From: an uncultured Verrucomicrobiota bacterium
GTDB taxonomy: Bacteria > Verrucomicrobiota > Verrucomicrobiia > Verrucomicrobiales > Akkermansiaceae
Assembly (NCBI GenBank): GCA_913063525.1
Contig: CAJXYV010000012.1
Location: forward strand, 1 to 33,259
Reading direction: 5' to 3'
Length of the DNA: 33,259 nucleotides
Part shown: piece by piece, positions 23,413 through 30,995 of the stretch
Layout of the letters: each line of letters begins with the position of its first letter
How positions within the stretch are numbered: position 1 is the first letter of the stretch
Translations under genes and position numbers: made by a program
The notes under the pieces: generated by a model
Database searches by the model: none
What the model was told of the DNA's origin: nothing
What the model saw: the letters and a program-made list of their open reading frames with translations, nothing else

Positions 23413-24000
23413 ATGAAACCGGTTGTGTGGATTCCCCTACTTGCTGCCCTTACTCTGCTGATCTCCAGCTGCGGAAATCTTGGTGGTGGCGGCGGCCTCA
23501 GCAAAGGAACACAGCAGCCAGGCGTCGGACCATTCGACGAAAACGGAAATTACGTCGAAGCGTGGGCGGACAATCCCTCAAAATGGCGCAAGAGCGGCAA
23601 GTCGCCTTCACCGCACGAGCTGAAGTCCGATGAAATTCCCATCATCGCCAAAAACGACCAACCGCCGCAAAACTCGATCCCGCTCGACCCCGCCAGCAGC
23701 GTCAAACGCAAGACTCCGCTCGTGAAGACCTCCGTCGCGAGCAGAACCAAGTCGGCCACCTCTGGCACCAGAAAAACCTCCCGCAGCTCTTCCTCTGCCA
23801 AATCGACTACCAAGTCAACGCCGGCCACTGCACGGTCCAAAACGGTTGCAAAATCAACTGCGGCTTCGAGCGCCACCAAGTCCAAGTCGAGTTCCACTGC
23901 GGTCAAACCCAAGCCAGCAACTGCAAGCAAGCCGAAAACAACTGCGACGACTGCGACCAAGCCAAAGCCGACCAAGCGCATCGTTAAAAAAGAGGGATAA
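23413..24000 (+). CDS. Lipoprotein with Lys/Ser/Thr/Ala-rich histone-tail-like C-terminus
   Basis: The 195-aa product starts with a lipoprotein signal peptide (MKPVVWIPLLAALTLLISSC; lipobox ISSC, lipidated C20), then a Gly stretch. A short conserved-looking region with GPFDENGNYVEAWADNPSKW (about 38-57) follows. From about residue 95 to the end the sequence is almost only Lys, Ser, Thr, Ala and Pro, a strongly basic and disordered tail like that of histone H1. No catalytic motif is visible. The protein should be membrane-anchored in the periplasm, with a tail able to bind anionic polymers such as LPS, teichoic-like glycans or peptidoglycan (inference). There is no Shine-Dalgarno before this ATG, but one precedes an out-of-frame ATG at 23373. 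recO follows by 18 bp. Confidence 0.8.
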   Translation: MKPVVWIPLLAALTLLISSCGNLGGGGGLSKGTQQPGVGPFDENGNYVEAWADNPSKWRKSGKSPSPHELKSDEIPIIAKNDQPPQNSIPLDPASSVKRKTPLVKTSVASRTKSATSGTRKTSRSSSSAKSTTKSTPATARSKTVAKSTAASSATKSKSSSTAVKPKPATASKPKTTATTATKPKPTKRIVKKEG

Positions 24001-24018
24001 CCTCCAAAATCCTGCCGC

Positions 24019-24591
24019 GTGCAACCGACGGAAGCCATCGTGATCCGACTGACCCGCTTGACGGAAACCAGCTTAATCGTTCACTGGTTCAGCGAAACGC
24101 AAGGTTTGATCAAAACGGTGGCGAAGGGCGCCAGACGGGCGAAAAGCCAGTTTTGCGGACAGCTGGATCTTTTTTTTGGCGGGGAGATCACGCTGAGTCG
24201 AGCGCGGCAAGGTGATCTGCACCGCCTGCGCGAGGTCGCGATCCGCCAATGGCGGGAGGGGCTGCGCCGCAATTACACCTCGACCTTGCTCGCTGCCTAT
24301 TGCTGCCAACTGCTAGAAATGGCGATAGAGCCCGAACACCCCGAGCCGGAGCTTTACGATTTGCTGAAGCGGGCCTTGGACCATCTGGAAACGGCGGCAC
24401 CGAGCCTGAGGGCGTTTCAACACTTTGAAAACGAGCTCGCGCGGCTTCTCGGCGTATCAAATCGTCAGTGCAAAGCTGAGATTTCTCTGCGCGATGCACT
24501 GGACGGGCTACCGGTTTCGCGCGGTGAGTTGCTCGAAAGACTTTGCCCGGCGGGTGATTTCAGCTCGTCATCGCCGAAAAATGGCCGATAG
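24019..24591 (+). CDS. recO: DNA repair protein RecO
   Basis: RecO loads RecA on SSB-coated single-stranded DNA in the RecFOR pathway. The N-terminal OB-fold shows the family pattern TEAIVIRLTRLTETSLIVHWFSE (4-26) and GLIKTVAKGARRAKS (29-43), followed by a helical region with a Tyr/Leu-rich helix (about 85-105). The protein is 190 aa, shorter than the usual 230-260, and no zinc-finger CxxC pair is seen. GTG start at 24019, 18 bp after the lipoprotein stop. Confidence 0.85.
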   Translation: MQPTEAIVIRLTRLTETSLIVHWFSETQGLIKTVAKGARRAKSQFCGQLDLFFGGEITLSRARQGDLHRLREVAIRQWREGLRRNYTSTLLAAYCCQLLEMAIEPEHPEPELYDLLKRALDHLETAAPSLRAFQHFENELARLLGVSNRQCKAEISLRDALDGLPVSRGELLERLCPAGDFSSSSPKNGR

Positions 24592-24614
24592 TACTATCAA
24601 TCCTTAAAAAAATT

Positions 24615-25514
24615 ATGGACTCATCCACAGCCACACTCATCAGCATTCTTCAAGACCGCGTGGAATCTCTGCGGGCGGCGGGAAACCTCAGCGAGGCACT
24701 GCATGCGGTCACGGCTGCAGTGGAAAAATGCCAACAAACGCTCAGCACAAACCTCGACAGCATCGATGCCTTTGCCTCGGCTCTGGAGATACGCGGCGAC
24801 ATTCACCGCGAACTCGGAAACTACGAACTGGCCCGCGACGACTACCGTCAGGCGATCGACCAGCTCGAGGATCGGCCCGACCGCCTGGCGCAGATCGGCC
24901 GCCTGCACGCCGGTCTCGGCGCAGCTTACGATACGCTCGGCAAAGAAGAGCAGGCGAGCAAACATTGGAAGCTGGCCATCGATTTTTTCGAACGCCACGA
25001 GCCACCACTGCTGCTCGACGTAGCGGCGATGGCGAACAATCTCGGTTTTCTCGCCAAGGCGGCCGGCAATCTGGAAGCCGCAGAAGCCTACTTCTTGCGT
25101 GCACTGGAAATTCTCCACTCCCAGCTGGGGCAAGACCACGAGCAAACCGCCACCGTTTCTAGCAACCTAGGAGCACTCTACCATGCGGCGGGATTCTACG
25201 AACAGGCGCGGGAGATGCACATGATCGCGCTGGAAACCCGCCGCAAATTGCTGGGCGACGAGCACCCGGATACGGCGCAATCCCACAACAATCTCGCGCT
25301 GGTTCTGCTTCAGTCAGGCGACCGCAGCTGGGCGCGCAGGCATTTCGAAAAAGCCCTCACCGGCTTTGAAGTGCTCGGGCCTGAATACGCGAGTGATCTC
25401 GAGGCGGTGGCATCGAACTACTGCAGCTTCCTGCGCGAGGAGGGCGAAGCCCAACTGGCGGAGCTGATCGAAGGGCGGGTCCGCGATGCCATCGGCCAAT
25501 CAGCCGCTTGTTAG
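24615..25514 (+). CDS. Tetratricopeptide repeat protein (kinesin-light-chain-like)
   Basis: A 299-aa soluble protein consisting of TPR-type helical hairpins. Visible repeats include LEIRGDIHRELGNYELARDD (about 57-76), AGLGAAYDTLGKEEQASKHW (about 99-118), ANNLGFLAKAAGNLEAAEAY (about 139-158), SSNLGALYHAAGFYEQAREM (about 182-201) and HNNLALVLLQSGDRSWARRH (about 224-243). The 42-residue spacing and the N-x-LA/LG pattern match the TPR_12 (kinesin-light-chain) type. It has no signal peptide and is likely a cytosolic protein-protein scaffold. ATG at 24615. Its stop codon (25512-25514) directly abuts that of ispF on the other strand. Confidence 0.88.
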   Translation: MDSSTATLISILQDRVESLRAAGNLSEALHAVTAAVEKCQQTLSTNLDSIDAFASALEIRGDIHRELGNYELARDDYRQAIDQLEDRPDRLAQIGRLHAGLGAAYDTLGKEEQASKHWKLAIDFFERHEPPLLLDVAAMANNLGFLAKAAGNLEAAEAYFLRALEILHSQLGQDHEQTATVSSNLGALYHAAGFYEQAREMHMIALETRRKLLGDEHPDTAQSHNNLALVLLQSGDRSWARRHFEKALTGFEVLGPEYASDLEAVASNYCSFLREEGEAQLAELIEGRVRDAIGQSAAC

Positions 25515-25985
25515 TCACCAACGCTCGATCTGTGCGACGGCGAGGGCAGCAATGCCTTCCTTGCGGCCGATGAAGCCCATGGTTTCATTAGTCGTCGCTT
25601 TGATGCCGACACGCTCTGGGTCGATGCCTAGGGCGGTGCCGATGTTGCGGCGCATGGCATCGCGGTAGAGCAGGATTTTAGGAGCCTCCGCAATGAGCGT
25701 GGAATCGACGTTGATGATGGTAAGGCCATCTGCCGCTGCGAGCTCGCGGCACTTCACGAGGATTTCCAGCGAACAAATGTCTTTGCACGAGGGATCACCC
25801 GGTGGAAAAAAAAAGCCGATGTCGGGCTGCCCCATCGCCCCAAGGACTGCATCCGCAATCGCGTGACAGAGGACGTCGGCATCGGAATGCCCAACGAGCC
25901 CGTGGCTGTGGGGAATGGTCACTCCACCTAGGACCAGCGGACGGTTTTCCGAAAATTGGTGAACGTCGTAGCCGATGCCAGTCAT
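25515..25985 (-). CDS. ispF: 2-C-methyl-D-erythritol 2,4-cyclodiphosphate synthase IspF
   Basis: IspF cyclises CDP-ME 2-phosphate to MEcPP in the MEP isoprenoid pathway. The 156-aa product is complete. Metal ligands D7 and H9 lie in GIGYDVHQF and H41 in DADVLCHAI; the active-site loop PLVLGGVTIPH, the FPPGDPSCKD segment and the C-terminal ATTNETMGFIGRKEGIAALAVAQI are all conserved. ATG at 25985. It is the last gene of a coaB-IMPase-ispF minus-strand operon, 31 bp after the IMPase stop. There is no space for a terminator before the abutting convergent TPR gene. Confidence 0.96.
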   Translation of the reverse strand: MTGIGYDVHQFSENRPLVLGGVTIPHSHGLVGHSDADVLCHAIADAVLGAMGQPDIGFFFPPGDPSCKDICSLEILVKCRELAAADGLTIINVDSTLIAEAPKILLYRDAMRRNIGTALGIDPERVGIKATTNETMGFIGRKEGIAALAVAQIERW

Positions 25986-26016
25986 GAGGAGATGTTAGAA
26001 GTGAAGAGTGAGACGT

Positions 26017-26766
26017 TCAAAGGATTTCCTGAAGAGGGACTTTGCCGTTGGTGGCGACGATGGAGTAGGCGTCTTCGTGGCCAGCCACAGGCGTGAGATC
26101 GACCGTGCCGCCAACGGTTTCGATGAGCAACTTGCCCGCCGCGATGTCCCACAAAGAGATGCGGGATTCGATATAGGCATCAAGACGACCGCAGGCGATG
26201 TAGGCCATGCCGAGGGCTGCGGAGCCCATCATTCGCATTTTTTTAGCGCGCAGCGAGGCGCGGTGAAACCGTTCGATGCCGGTGCGAAGGGCTTCTTCGT
26301 CCTTGCCGCAGCCGACGAAGAGGATCGATTCCGCCAAGCTGTCGCGCTTGCTGGCCGCGATGGGGCGACCATTGAGCAGGGCGGGTCCACCTTTTTCAAC
26401 GGTCCACGTTTCCCCCACCATCGGATCATGAATGACACCGACGACAATTTCGCCGTCCACGCGGAGCGCGATGGAAACGCAGAAATGGGGAATGCCATAG
26501 AAGAAATTCACGGTGCCATCAATAGGGTCGACGATCCACTGGCGCGGTGACTTTTGGTTACCAGCGATGCCTTCTTCGCCGTAGAGTGCATCGCCCGGGC
26601 AGGCCCCGAGAAGAATGCCGGTGATCAGATCCTGAGATTCCTTGTCCAGCGCGAGTTTGATGTCATGCTCAGTGGATTCATCGACCGTGGCATCGCTGCC
26701 GAAGTTTTGGCGGAGAAGTTTTCCCGCTTCGAGGGCGGCGTGGGTGGCTAGTTCGAGATCGGTCAT
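26017..26766 (-). CDS. Inositol monophosphatase family protein
   Basis: The 249-aa protein has the lithium-sensitive phosphatase motifs: GEEG with E64/E65, WIVDPIDGTVNFFYGIPHFC with D80 and D83 (metal site), and WDIAAGKLLIE with D207. Substrates in the family include inositol phosphates, histidinol phosphate and 3'-phosphoadenosine nucleotides, and cannot be told apart here. The ATG at 26766 overlaps the coaB stop as ATGA, so the two are translationally coupled. A longer frame to 26970 was rejected because it overlaps coaB. The gene precedes ispF. Confidence 0.92.
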   Translation of the reverse strand: MTDLELATHAALEAGKLLRQNFGSDATVDESTEHDIKLALDKESQDLITGILLGACPGDALYGEEGIAGNQKSPRQWIVDPIDGTVNFFYGIPHFCVSIALRVDGEIVVGVIHDPMVGETWTVEKGGPALLNGRPIAASKRDSLAESILFVGCGKDEEALRTGIERFHRASLRAKKMRMMGSAALGMAYIACGRLDAYIESRISLWDIAAGKLLIETVGGTVDLTPVAGHEDAYSIVATNGKVPLQEIL

Positions 26767-27434
26767 GGTGAATTTGAGTGAGAAGTCGGCGAAGAAATGC
26801 GTTCGGCGTGGAGTCGGCTGATGGACGAGACGAGCTGGTGGGCAAGCTCGTGTTTGGAAGCCACCGGCAGCGCTTCGGAGTGTTCGGGGTAAACGAGAAG
26901 AATCTCGTTTTGATCCGAGTCGAAACCGATGCCAGCTTTGGAAACATCGTTGGCGACGACAAGGTCGCAATCTTTGCGGATCAGCTTCTCGCGGGCGTTT
27001 ACCTCGAGGTTTTCGGTTTCCGCCGCAAATCCAACCAGCGTGCCACCGAAGCCGAAAGGCTGCCGCGCCGAGCCGAGGATGTCGGCGGTACGAACGAGGT
27101 CGAGACTGAATGTCCCGCCAGACTTCTTAATTTTGTGGCTCGCCACCCGCGCGGGCGTGTAGTCGGCCACTGCCGCAGCGAAGATGGCGAGGTCCATCCG
27201 CCCAATGTAGCGCGAGACGACCTCATGCATTTCGGCGGCCGTTTCCACGGGAATGAAGTCAACGTGATCGGGAACATCCAGCTCCGTCGGCCCCGAAACG
27301 AGAAGCACTGAGTGGCCCTCATGGGCAAACGCGCCCGCAAGCGCATACCCCATTTTTCCCGACGAACGATTCGTCAGGAAACGAACCGGATCAATCGGTT
27401 CGCGGGTGGGGCCAGCGGTGATGAGGACTTTCAC
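26763..27434 (-). CDS. coaB: Phosphopantothenate-cysteine ligase (CoaB domain alone)
   Basis: A 223-aa protein corresponding to the C-terminal CoaB half of the usual CoaBC fusion, which joins phosphopantothenate to cysteine in CoA synthesis. The family pattern is clear: VLITAGPTREPIDPVRFLTN (about 3-22), RSSGKMGYALA (23-33), FAAAVADYTPA (about 85-95), the lysine-rich KIKKSGG loop and LVVANDVSKAGIGFDSD (about 158-174). No CoaC flavoprotein domain is fused; the upstream frame is a shadow of the Sel1 gene. The GTG at 27434 starts the domain exactly. It is the first gene of the coaB-IMPase-ispF operon, 79 bp after the Sel1 terminator, so a promoter probably lies in 27435-27513. The stop overlaps the IMPase ATG by 4 nt. 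Confidence 0.93.
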   Translation of the reverse strand: MKVLITAGPTREPIDPVRFLTNRSSGKMGYALAGAFAHEGHSVLLVSGPTELDVPDHVDFIPVETAAEMHEVVSRYIGRMDLAIFAAAVADYTPARVASHKIKKSGGTFSLDLVRTADILGSARQPFGFGGTLVGFAAETENLEVNAREKLIRKDCDLVVANDVSKAGIGFDSDQNEILLVYPEHSEALPVASKHELAHQLVSSISRLHAERISSPTSHSNSP

Positions 27435-27513
27435 TCGCGTCAGTCTGATCAGTCCACCGCCAGAGGCAAGCGGAAGCCATGAACGGGAACCCACGAATTT
27501 CAATAAATAAAAA

Positions 27514-27543
27514 AGCCCGCCACCGGAAGAACCGGGGCGGGCT
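27514..27543 (-). terminator. Rho-independent terminator of the Sel1-repeat gene
   Basis: AGCCCGCC-A-CCGG (27514-27526) pairs with CCGG-GGCGGGCT (27532-27543) around AAGAA, with one bulged A. On the minus strand it is followed by a T-run (complement of 27508-27513), just after the Sel1 gene stop. Confidence 0.93.
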
Positions 27544-27558
27544 GGATGAGATGATGAA

Positions 27559-29106
27559 TTATTTGCCTTTTTTGGTAGGAGCTGCAGGCGCGGGATCCGT
27601 TGCAGCCTTAGGTGCCGGAGCTTTGTTGGACTTGATGTCTGCGAGCTCCTGTTTTGCGGCGGCCTTTTGCTTGTCGTCGAGTTTCTCGGCGATCGCAGCG
27701 ACCAATTTCTTGGCATCCTCTTCGCCCCGCTCCTGGGCGAGCGTGGCCAGCGCCCATGCCTTGACGGGATCAGCCTTGGTGCCGACTCCTTCGTTGACGA
27801 GACGGGCCAGCGCCAGCGTTGCTGGGCCATGGCCTTGATTTGCGGCAAGCGAATAAAGCTGGCCCGCATTTTCAATGTTTTGGGTCAAGCCGGCTGCACC
27901 GCGTTCGTACAGCGTGCCTAAATTGTTTTGCGCTTGGGCATAGCCCCCTTGGGCGGCACGGGTCAACCAAGCAACCCCTGCAGCGGAGTCCGCCACGGCG
28001 AGTTTGCCGGAGAGGTAAAGCAGCCCGAGCTCGTTCTGAGCCTCAACCAGATTTCCGGTGGCAGCGGCGAGGAGGTGTTTGTAGCCGACGAGGAGATCAG
28101 GCTTTTCACCCGACAGTGATCGCACCGCGAGGCGGAAGTTGGCAGCAGGATTCCCTGCCTCTGCCGCTTTTTCCAGCAATGCGTAACCGCGAGCAGGATC
28201 TTTCTCAACGCCTTTGCCTTGGATGTAGAAGTCAGCCGTGCGGAGGGTGCAGTCGATTTGGCCAGCGTCCTTGCCGCGTTCGTATTCAGTCAAGGCGGCC
28301 TTGAGGTCTTTTTTGACGTTTTCCTCGTAATCGCCCAAGGCGAGGTACGCGGCGTACTCCTTAGCGTCGATCGCCTTTTTCAACCACTCGCGGCCCTTTT
28401 TCTCGTCGCGAATTTTTTCATCACCACTGAGCAAGCGAGAACCGAGAGCCGCCATTGCACCAGCGTCACCCAGTCCAGCTGCCTTGCTGTAGTTCGCCAT
28501 AGATTCCTTGGCATCTTTCAGTTCGGGGAAGCCGAACTGGCCTTCATAAAAACGTGCCACCAAGAGTAGCGATGGAACGTCGCCCGCATCGGCCGCACGC
28601 TTCCACCAGAAAATCGCCTTGTCGGGGTCGGCCGTCGGACTCAGGCGTCCACGCAGATAGGCCTCGCCCAAAATCCGCGCGGCCACGGTAGGATCTTCTT
28701 TTGCCGCAGTTTCGAGGGCTTCTTTTGCCTGCGCACGTTCTTCTTCCTTGTCGGATGCCAACAGGATGAAGGAGAGGCGATAGACCGCGTCCTTGTGCTT
28801 GGCCGCAGCCGCCTTGCGATAGTACTCAAGCGCCTTGTCTTTCGAAGCCTCCAAGCCTTTCCCCGACTCGTGGGCAAATCCCATGAGGTACAGAGCCTCG
28901 GCGTTTCCTTGGTCTGCCAAGGGCTTTGCCAGTTCGACCGCCTTGGCGTGGCGCCCCGCCTGGAAGGCATCCATCGCCTCTTTGACCGGACCGGCCGAGG
29001 CGGATGGAAGCGCGGCGGTGCCATCGGCTGGCAGCGAAACCGCAGCTTGTGCGGACACGGTAAAGGCTGAGAACAGCAACATCTGGGTTATGGATCGGAG
29101 ACGCAT
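27559..29106 (-). CDS. Exported Sel1-like repeat protein
   Basis: The 515-aa protein has a signal peptide (MRLRSITQMLLFSAFTVSAQA, 1-21) and then about ten Sel1-type repeats of 36 or so residues. Examples are ALYLMGFAHESGKGLEASKD, AVYRLSFILLASDKEEERAQ, AMAALGSRLLSGDEKI, AQNELGLLYLSGKLAVADSA and AQNNLGTLYERGAAGLTQNI. The C-terminal tail is rich in Lys, Ala and Pro. Sel1 proteins act as solenoid scaffolds, here in the periplasm or outer membrane. The frame extends upstream to 29178, but the ATG at 29106 begins the signal peptide. It lies 53 bp downstream of the EboD-like gene and ends in a strong terminator. Confidence 0.92.
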   Translation of the reverse strand: MRLRSITQMLLFSAFTVSAQAAVSLPADGTAALPSASAGPVKEAMDAFQAGRHAKAVELAKPLADQGNAEALYLMGFAHESGKGLEASKDKALEYYRKAAAAKHKDAVYRLSFILLASDKEEERAQAKEALETAAKEDPTVAARILGEAYLRGRLSPTADPDKAIFWWKRAADAGDVPSLLLVARFYEGQFGFPELKDAKESMANYSKAAGLGDAGAMAALGSRLLSGDEKIRDEKKGREWLKKAIDAKEYAAYLALGDYEENVKKDLKAALTEYERGKDAGQIDCTLRTADFYIQGKGVEKDPARGYALLEKAAEAGNPAANFRLAVRSLSGEKPDLLVGYKHLLAAATGNLVEAQNELGLLYLSGKLAVADSAAGVAWLTRAAQGGYAQAQNNLGTLYERGAAGLTQNIENAGQLYSLAANQGHGPATLALARLVNEGVGTKADPVKAWALATLAQERGEEDAKKLVAAIAEKLDDKQKAAAKQELADIKSNKAPAPKAATDPAPAAPTKKGK

Positions 29107-29159
29107 GACAAAAATTAGTCGCGATTTCCCTCGGAATGCAAGCACTGGATTCAAAAGGC

Positions 29160-30311
29160 CTAAACCTTTTTCTCCCAACGAGTCCGCAGTTCATCCATGC
29201 AAACTCCCAGCAACGCCTCATCGAGCTGGTGGACATCGACGCCCAAGCCCAAGTCCTTCAGCAGCAAAACCGTGAGTTCACCGCCGAGATGCTCGCGGAA
29301 TTCGCCCAACCCATCCAGCACCTGCCGCCGTCCACCGCCATCCCGCCAATCCAGCGCCGGGTGGTAAAAATCGAGCCCAAGCCTCTCCAAAACTCGCAAC
29401 ACCTGCTCGGCAACGGGCAGCCCCAGCAGCCCGATCCGCGCCGAGTACAAAGTATCCAGCGCCAATCCCACCGCCACGGCAGGCGCATGGGAAAGCTGGT
29501 ACGAAGTCATCGCCTCCAATTTATGCGCCGCCCAGTGGCCGAAATCCAGTGGCCGGCTTGACCCGGTTTCAAAAGCATCGCCACCCATGGCGATGTGTCG
29601 CACGTGGAGCAGCGCCGACTTTTCCACACAGGTTTCTAGGGTTGCCTGATCCAGGGCCGCCAACGGGGCCAGGTTCTCCACGATCCATTCAAAAAATCCG
29701 CGATCGCAGACCAGCGCGACTTTCACCGCCTCAATCAGACCGCTGCGGCGCGTCTCCTCGTCCTGGCTCAGCAAAAAGCTGAAATCATTGATCACCGCGT
29801 AGGGTACGGCAAACGCTCCCACCCAGTTCTTTTTGCCAAACGCGTTGATCGCACATTTCACACCAACCCCGCTATCGTCCTGCGACAAGGTCGTTGTCGG
29901 AAAGCGAACGAGTCGCACCCCACGATGTGCCGTCGCCGCTGCATAGCCGACGGCATCCAAAAACGCGCCGCCACCGATGACCAGCGCATAAGAATGCCGA
30001 TCCAGATGTGCGGCATCGATCGCCGCCCATACTTGGCGGACTAGATGATCATCTGCCTTCGCCGCCTCGCCACCGGGGAAAACCGAAATTCCGCGGAACT
30101 CCAGATCCATCGCCCCGAAGTAGGCCGTCACCGCATTCTCCAGATCCGGCCATGAAGTTGCCACCGCCTCCTCCACAAAAACCAGCGCCCGCCTCCCACC
30201 GCCTTCATTGAGAATCTCCGCCAGAACGGGGTTGCTCAGCGCGAAGGCATCCCGCGTGAAAACGATACGGTGCTTGAAGGTGACGGGAATCTGGAAATCG
30301 TAGCGGGACAT
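29160..30311 (-). CDS. eboD: EboD-type 3-dehydroquinate synthase homologue
   Basis: A 383-aa member of the dehydroquinate synthase superfamily. NAD-loop residues are in YALVIGGGAFLDAVGYAAAT (108-127), followed by HRGVRLVRFPTTTLSQDDSG (129-148), VKCAINAFGKKNWVGAF (151-167) and EAVKVALV with zinc ligand E194. Further ligands are H259 (DFGHWAAHKLE) and H275 (LSHAPAVAVG). The segments NAFGKKN..GAF, GGDAFE.GSSRPLDFGHWAAHKLE and the C-terminal LGEFREHLGGELTVLLL fit the EboD type of the ebo cluster better than housekeeping AroB. In AroB the motif after the third ligand is HGEAV; here it is HAPAV. I chose the ATG at 30311 (MSRYDFQIP), which matches the domain start; an ATG at 30371 is possible but would leave 3 bp to the NUDIX start. 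No other ebo genes are in the window. Confidence 0.85.
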   Translation of the reverse strand: MSRYDFQIPVTFKHRIVFTRDAFALSNPVLAEILNEGGGRRALVFVEEAVATSWPDLENAVTAYFGAMDLEFRGISVFPGGEAAKADDHLVRQVWAAIDAAHLDRHSYALVIGGGAFLDAVGYAAATAHRGVRLVRFPTTTLSQDDSGVGVKCAINAFGKKNWVGAFAVPYAVINDFSFLLSQDEETRRSGLIEAVKVALVCDRGFFEWIVENLAPLAALDQATLETCVEKSALLHVRHIAMGGDAFETGSSRPLDFGHWAAHKLEAMTSYQLSHAPAVAVGLALDTLYSARIGLLGLPVAEQVLRVLERLGLDFYHPALDWRDGGGRRQVLDGLGEFREHLGGELTVLLLKDLGLGVDVHQLDEALLGVCMDELRTRWEKKV

Positions 30312-30374
30312 CAGCGCGGCAGCAGTAGCCTTATTTACGCCCGTTTGCCACCGTTTCTTGAACCAATCCATCTC

Positions 30375-30902
30375 ATGCCCACTCCCGAGACTCTTTTTGA
30401 AAGCCCATGGCTCGGCCTCTACCGCATCGGTCACTGGGACTTTGTCCGCCGCCCGCACTCTGACGCCGCGGTCGGCATTCTCGCAGTCACCCCAGAAAAC
30501 GAAATCATCCTCGTCGAACAATTCCGCATCCCGCTCCAGCGCCGCGTCATTGAATTGCCGGCTGGCATCGTCGGCGACGAGCCCGAGTTTGCAGGTGAAT
30601 CCATCGCAGAAACAGCCAAGCGCGAGCTGCTCGAAGAAACAGGCTACCGCGCGGGAGAAATGGATCTCCTCGCCATCTCCCCCACTTCCTCGGGCATGAG
30701 TTCGGAATACATCCATCTCTTCCAAGCCAAAAGCCTAGCTCGCGAAACCCAGGGCGGCGGCACCCACTCCGAAGACATCCAAGTCCACCATATCCCGCTC
30801 AGCCAGCTGCACACTTGGCTGAACCATCGCCAAGCCGAAGGCGTGGCCGTGGATTTCAGGATTTTCGCCTCACTTTGGATCGCCGGAATCACCGGCGCTT
30901 GA
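30375..30902 (+). CDS. NUDIX hydrolase, ADP-ribose pyrophosphatase-like
   Basis: The 175-aa product begins at the ATG at 30375 (MPTPETLFESPWLGLYRIGHW); an upstream extension overlaps the EboD-like gene. The fold shows the strand IILVEQFRIPLQRRVIELPAG (44-64) and a Nudix helix GESIAETAKRELLEETGY (74-91) with R83, E84, E87 and E88. Between the ELPAG glycine (G64) and the first Nudix Glu (E75) there are ten residues rather than the canonical five, so the Nudix loop is expanded. The ELPAG context is typical of ADP-ribose pyrophosphatases and related nucleoside-diphosphate-sugar hydrolases; the substrate is not decided. It diverges from the EboD-like gene. Confidence 0.9.
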   Translation: MPTPETLFESPWLGLYRIGHWDFVRRPHSDAAVGILAVTPENEIILVEQFRIPLQRRVIELPAGIVGDEPEFAGESIAETAKRELLEETGYRAGEMDLLAISPTSSGMSSEYIHLFQAKSLARETQGGGTHSEDIQVHHIPLSQLHTWLNHRQAEGVAVDFRIFASLWIAGITGA

Positions 30903-30936
30903 ATCCTATCTCCCGGCATGCTCCGCGAATACGAAA

Positions 30937-30964
30937 AGCCTTCCCCGCTGGCGCGGGGAAGGCT
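30937..30964. terminator. Bidirectional terminator between NUDIX and outer-membrane protein genes
   Basis: AGCCTTCCCCGC (30937-30948) and GCGGGGAAGGCT (30953-30964) form a perfect 12-bp stem with a TGGC loop between two convergent genes. The minus-strand exit has TTTT at once; the plus-strand exit has T5 at 30973-30977. Confidence 0.92.
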
Positions 30965-30995
30965 GGGAATCGTTTTTCAAGAACGCAGAAGAAGC

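Noticed and set aside
23049..23633. + strand frame of 194 codons through the intergenic region into the lipoprotein gene
   Set aside because: Most of it is non-coding hairpin DNA and an out-of-frame reading of the lipoprotein; only the internal ATG with its Shine-Dalgarno was kept, as a finding.
26763..27875. 370-codon frame read as a longer CoaBC
   Set aside because: The extra N-terminal part is a shadow of the Sel1 gene and its terminator, with no flavoprotein motifs.
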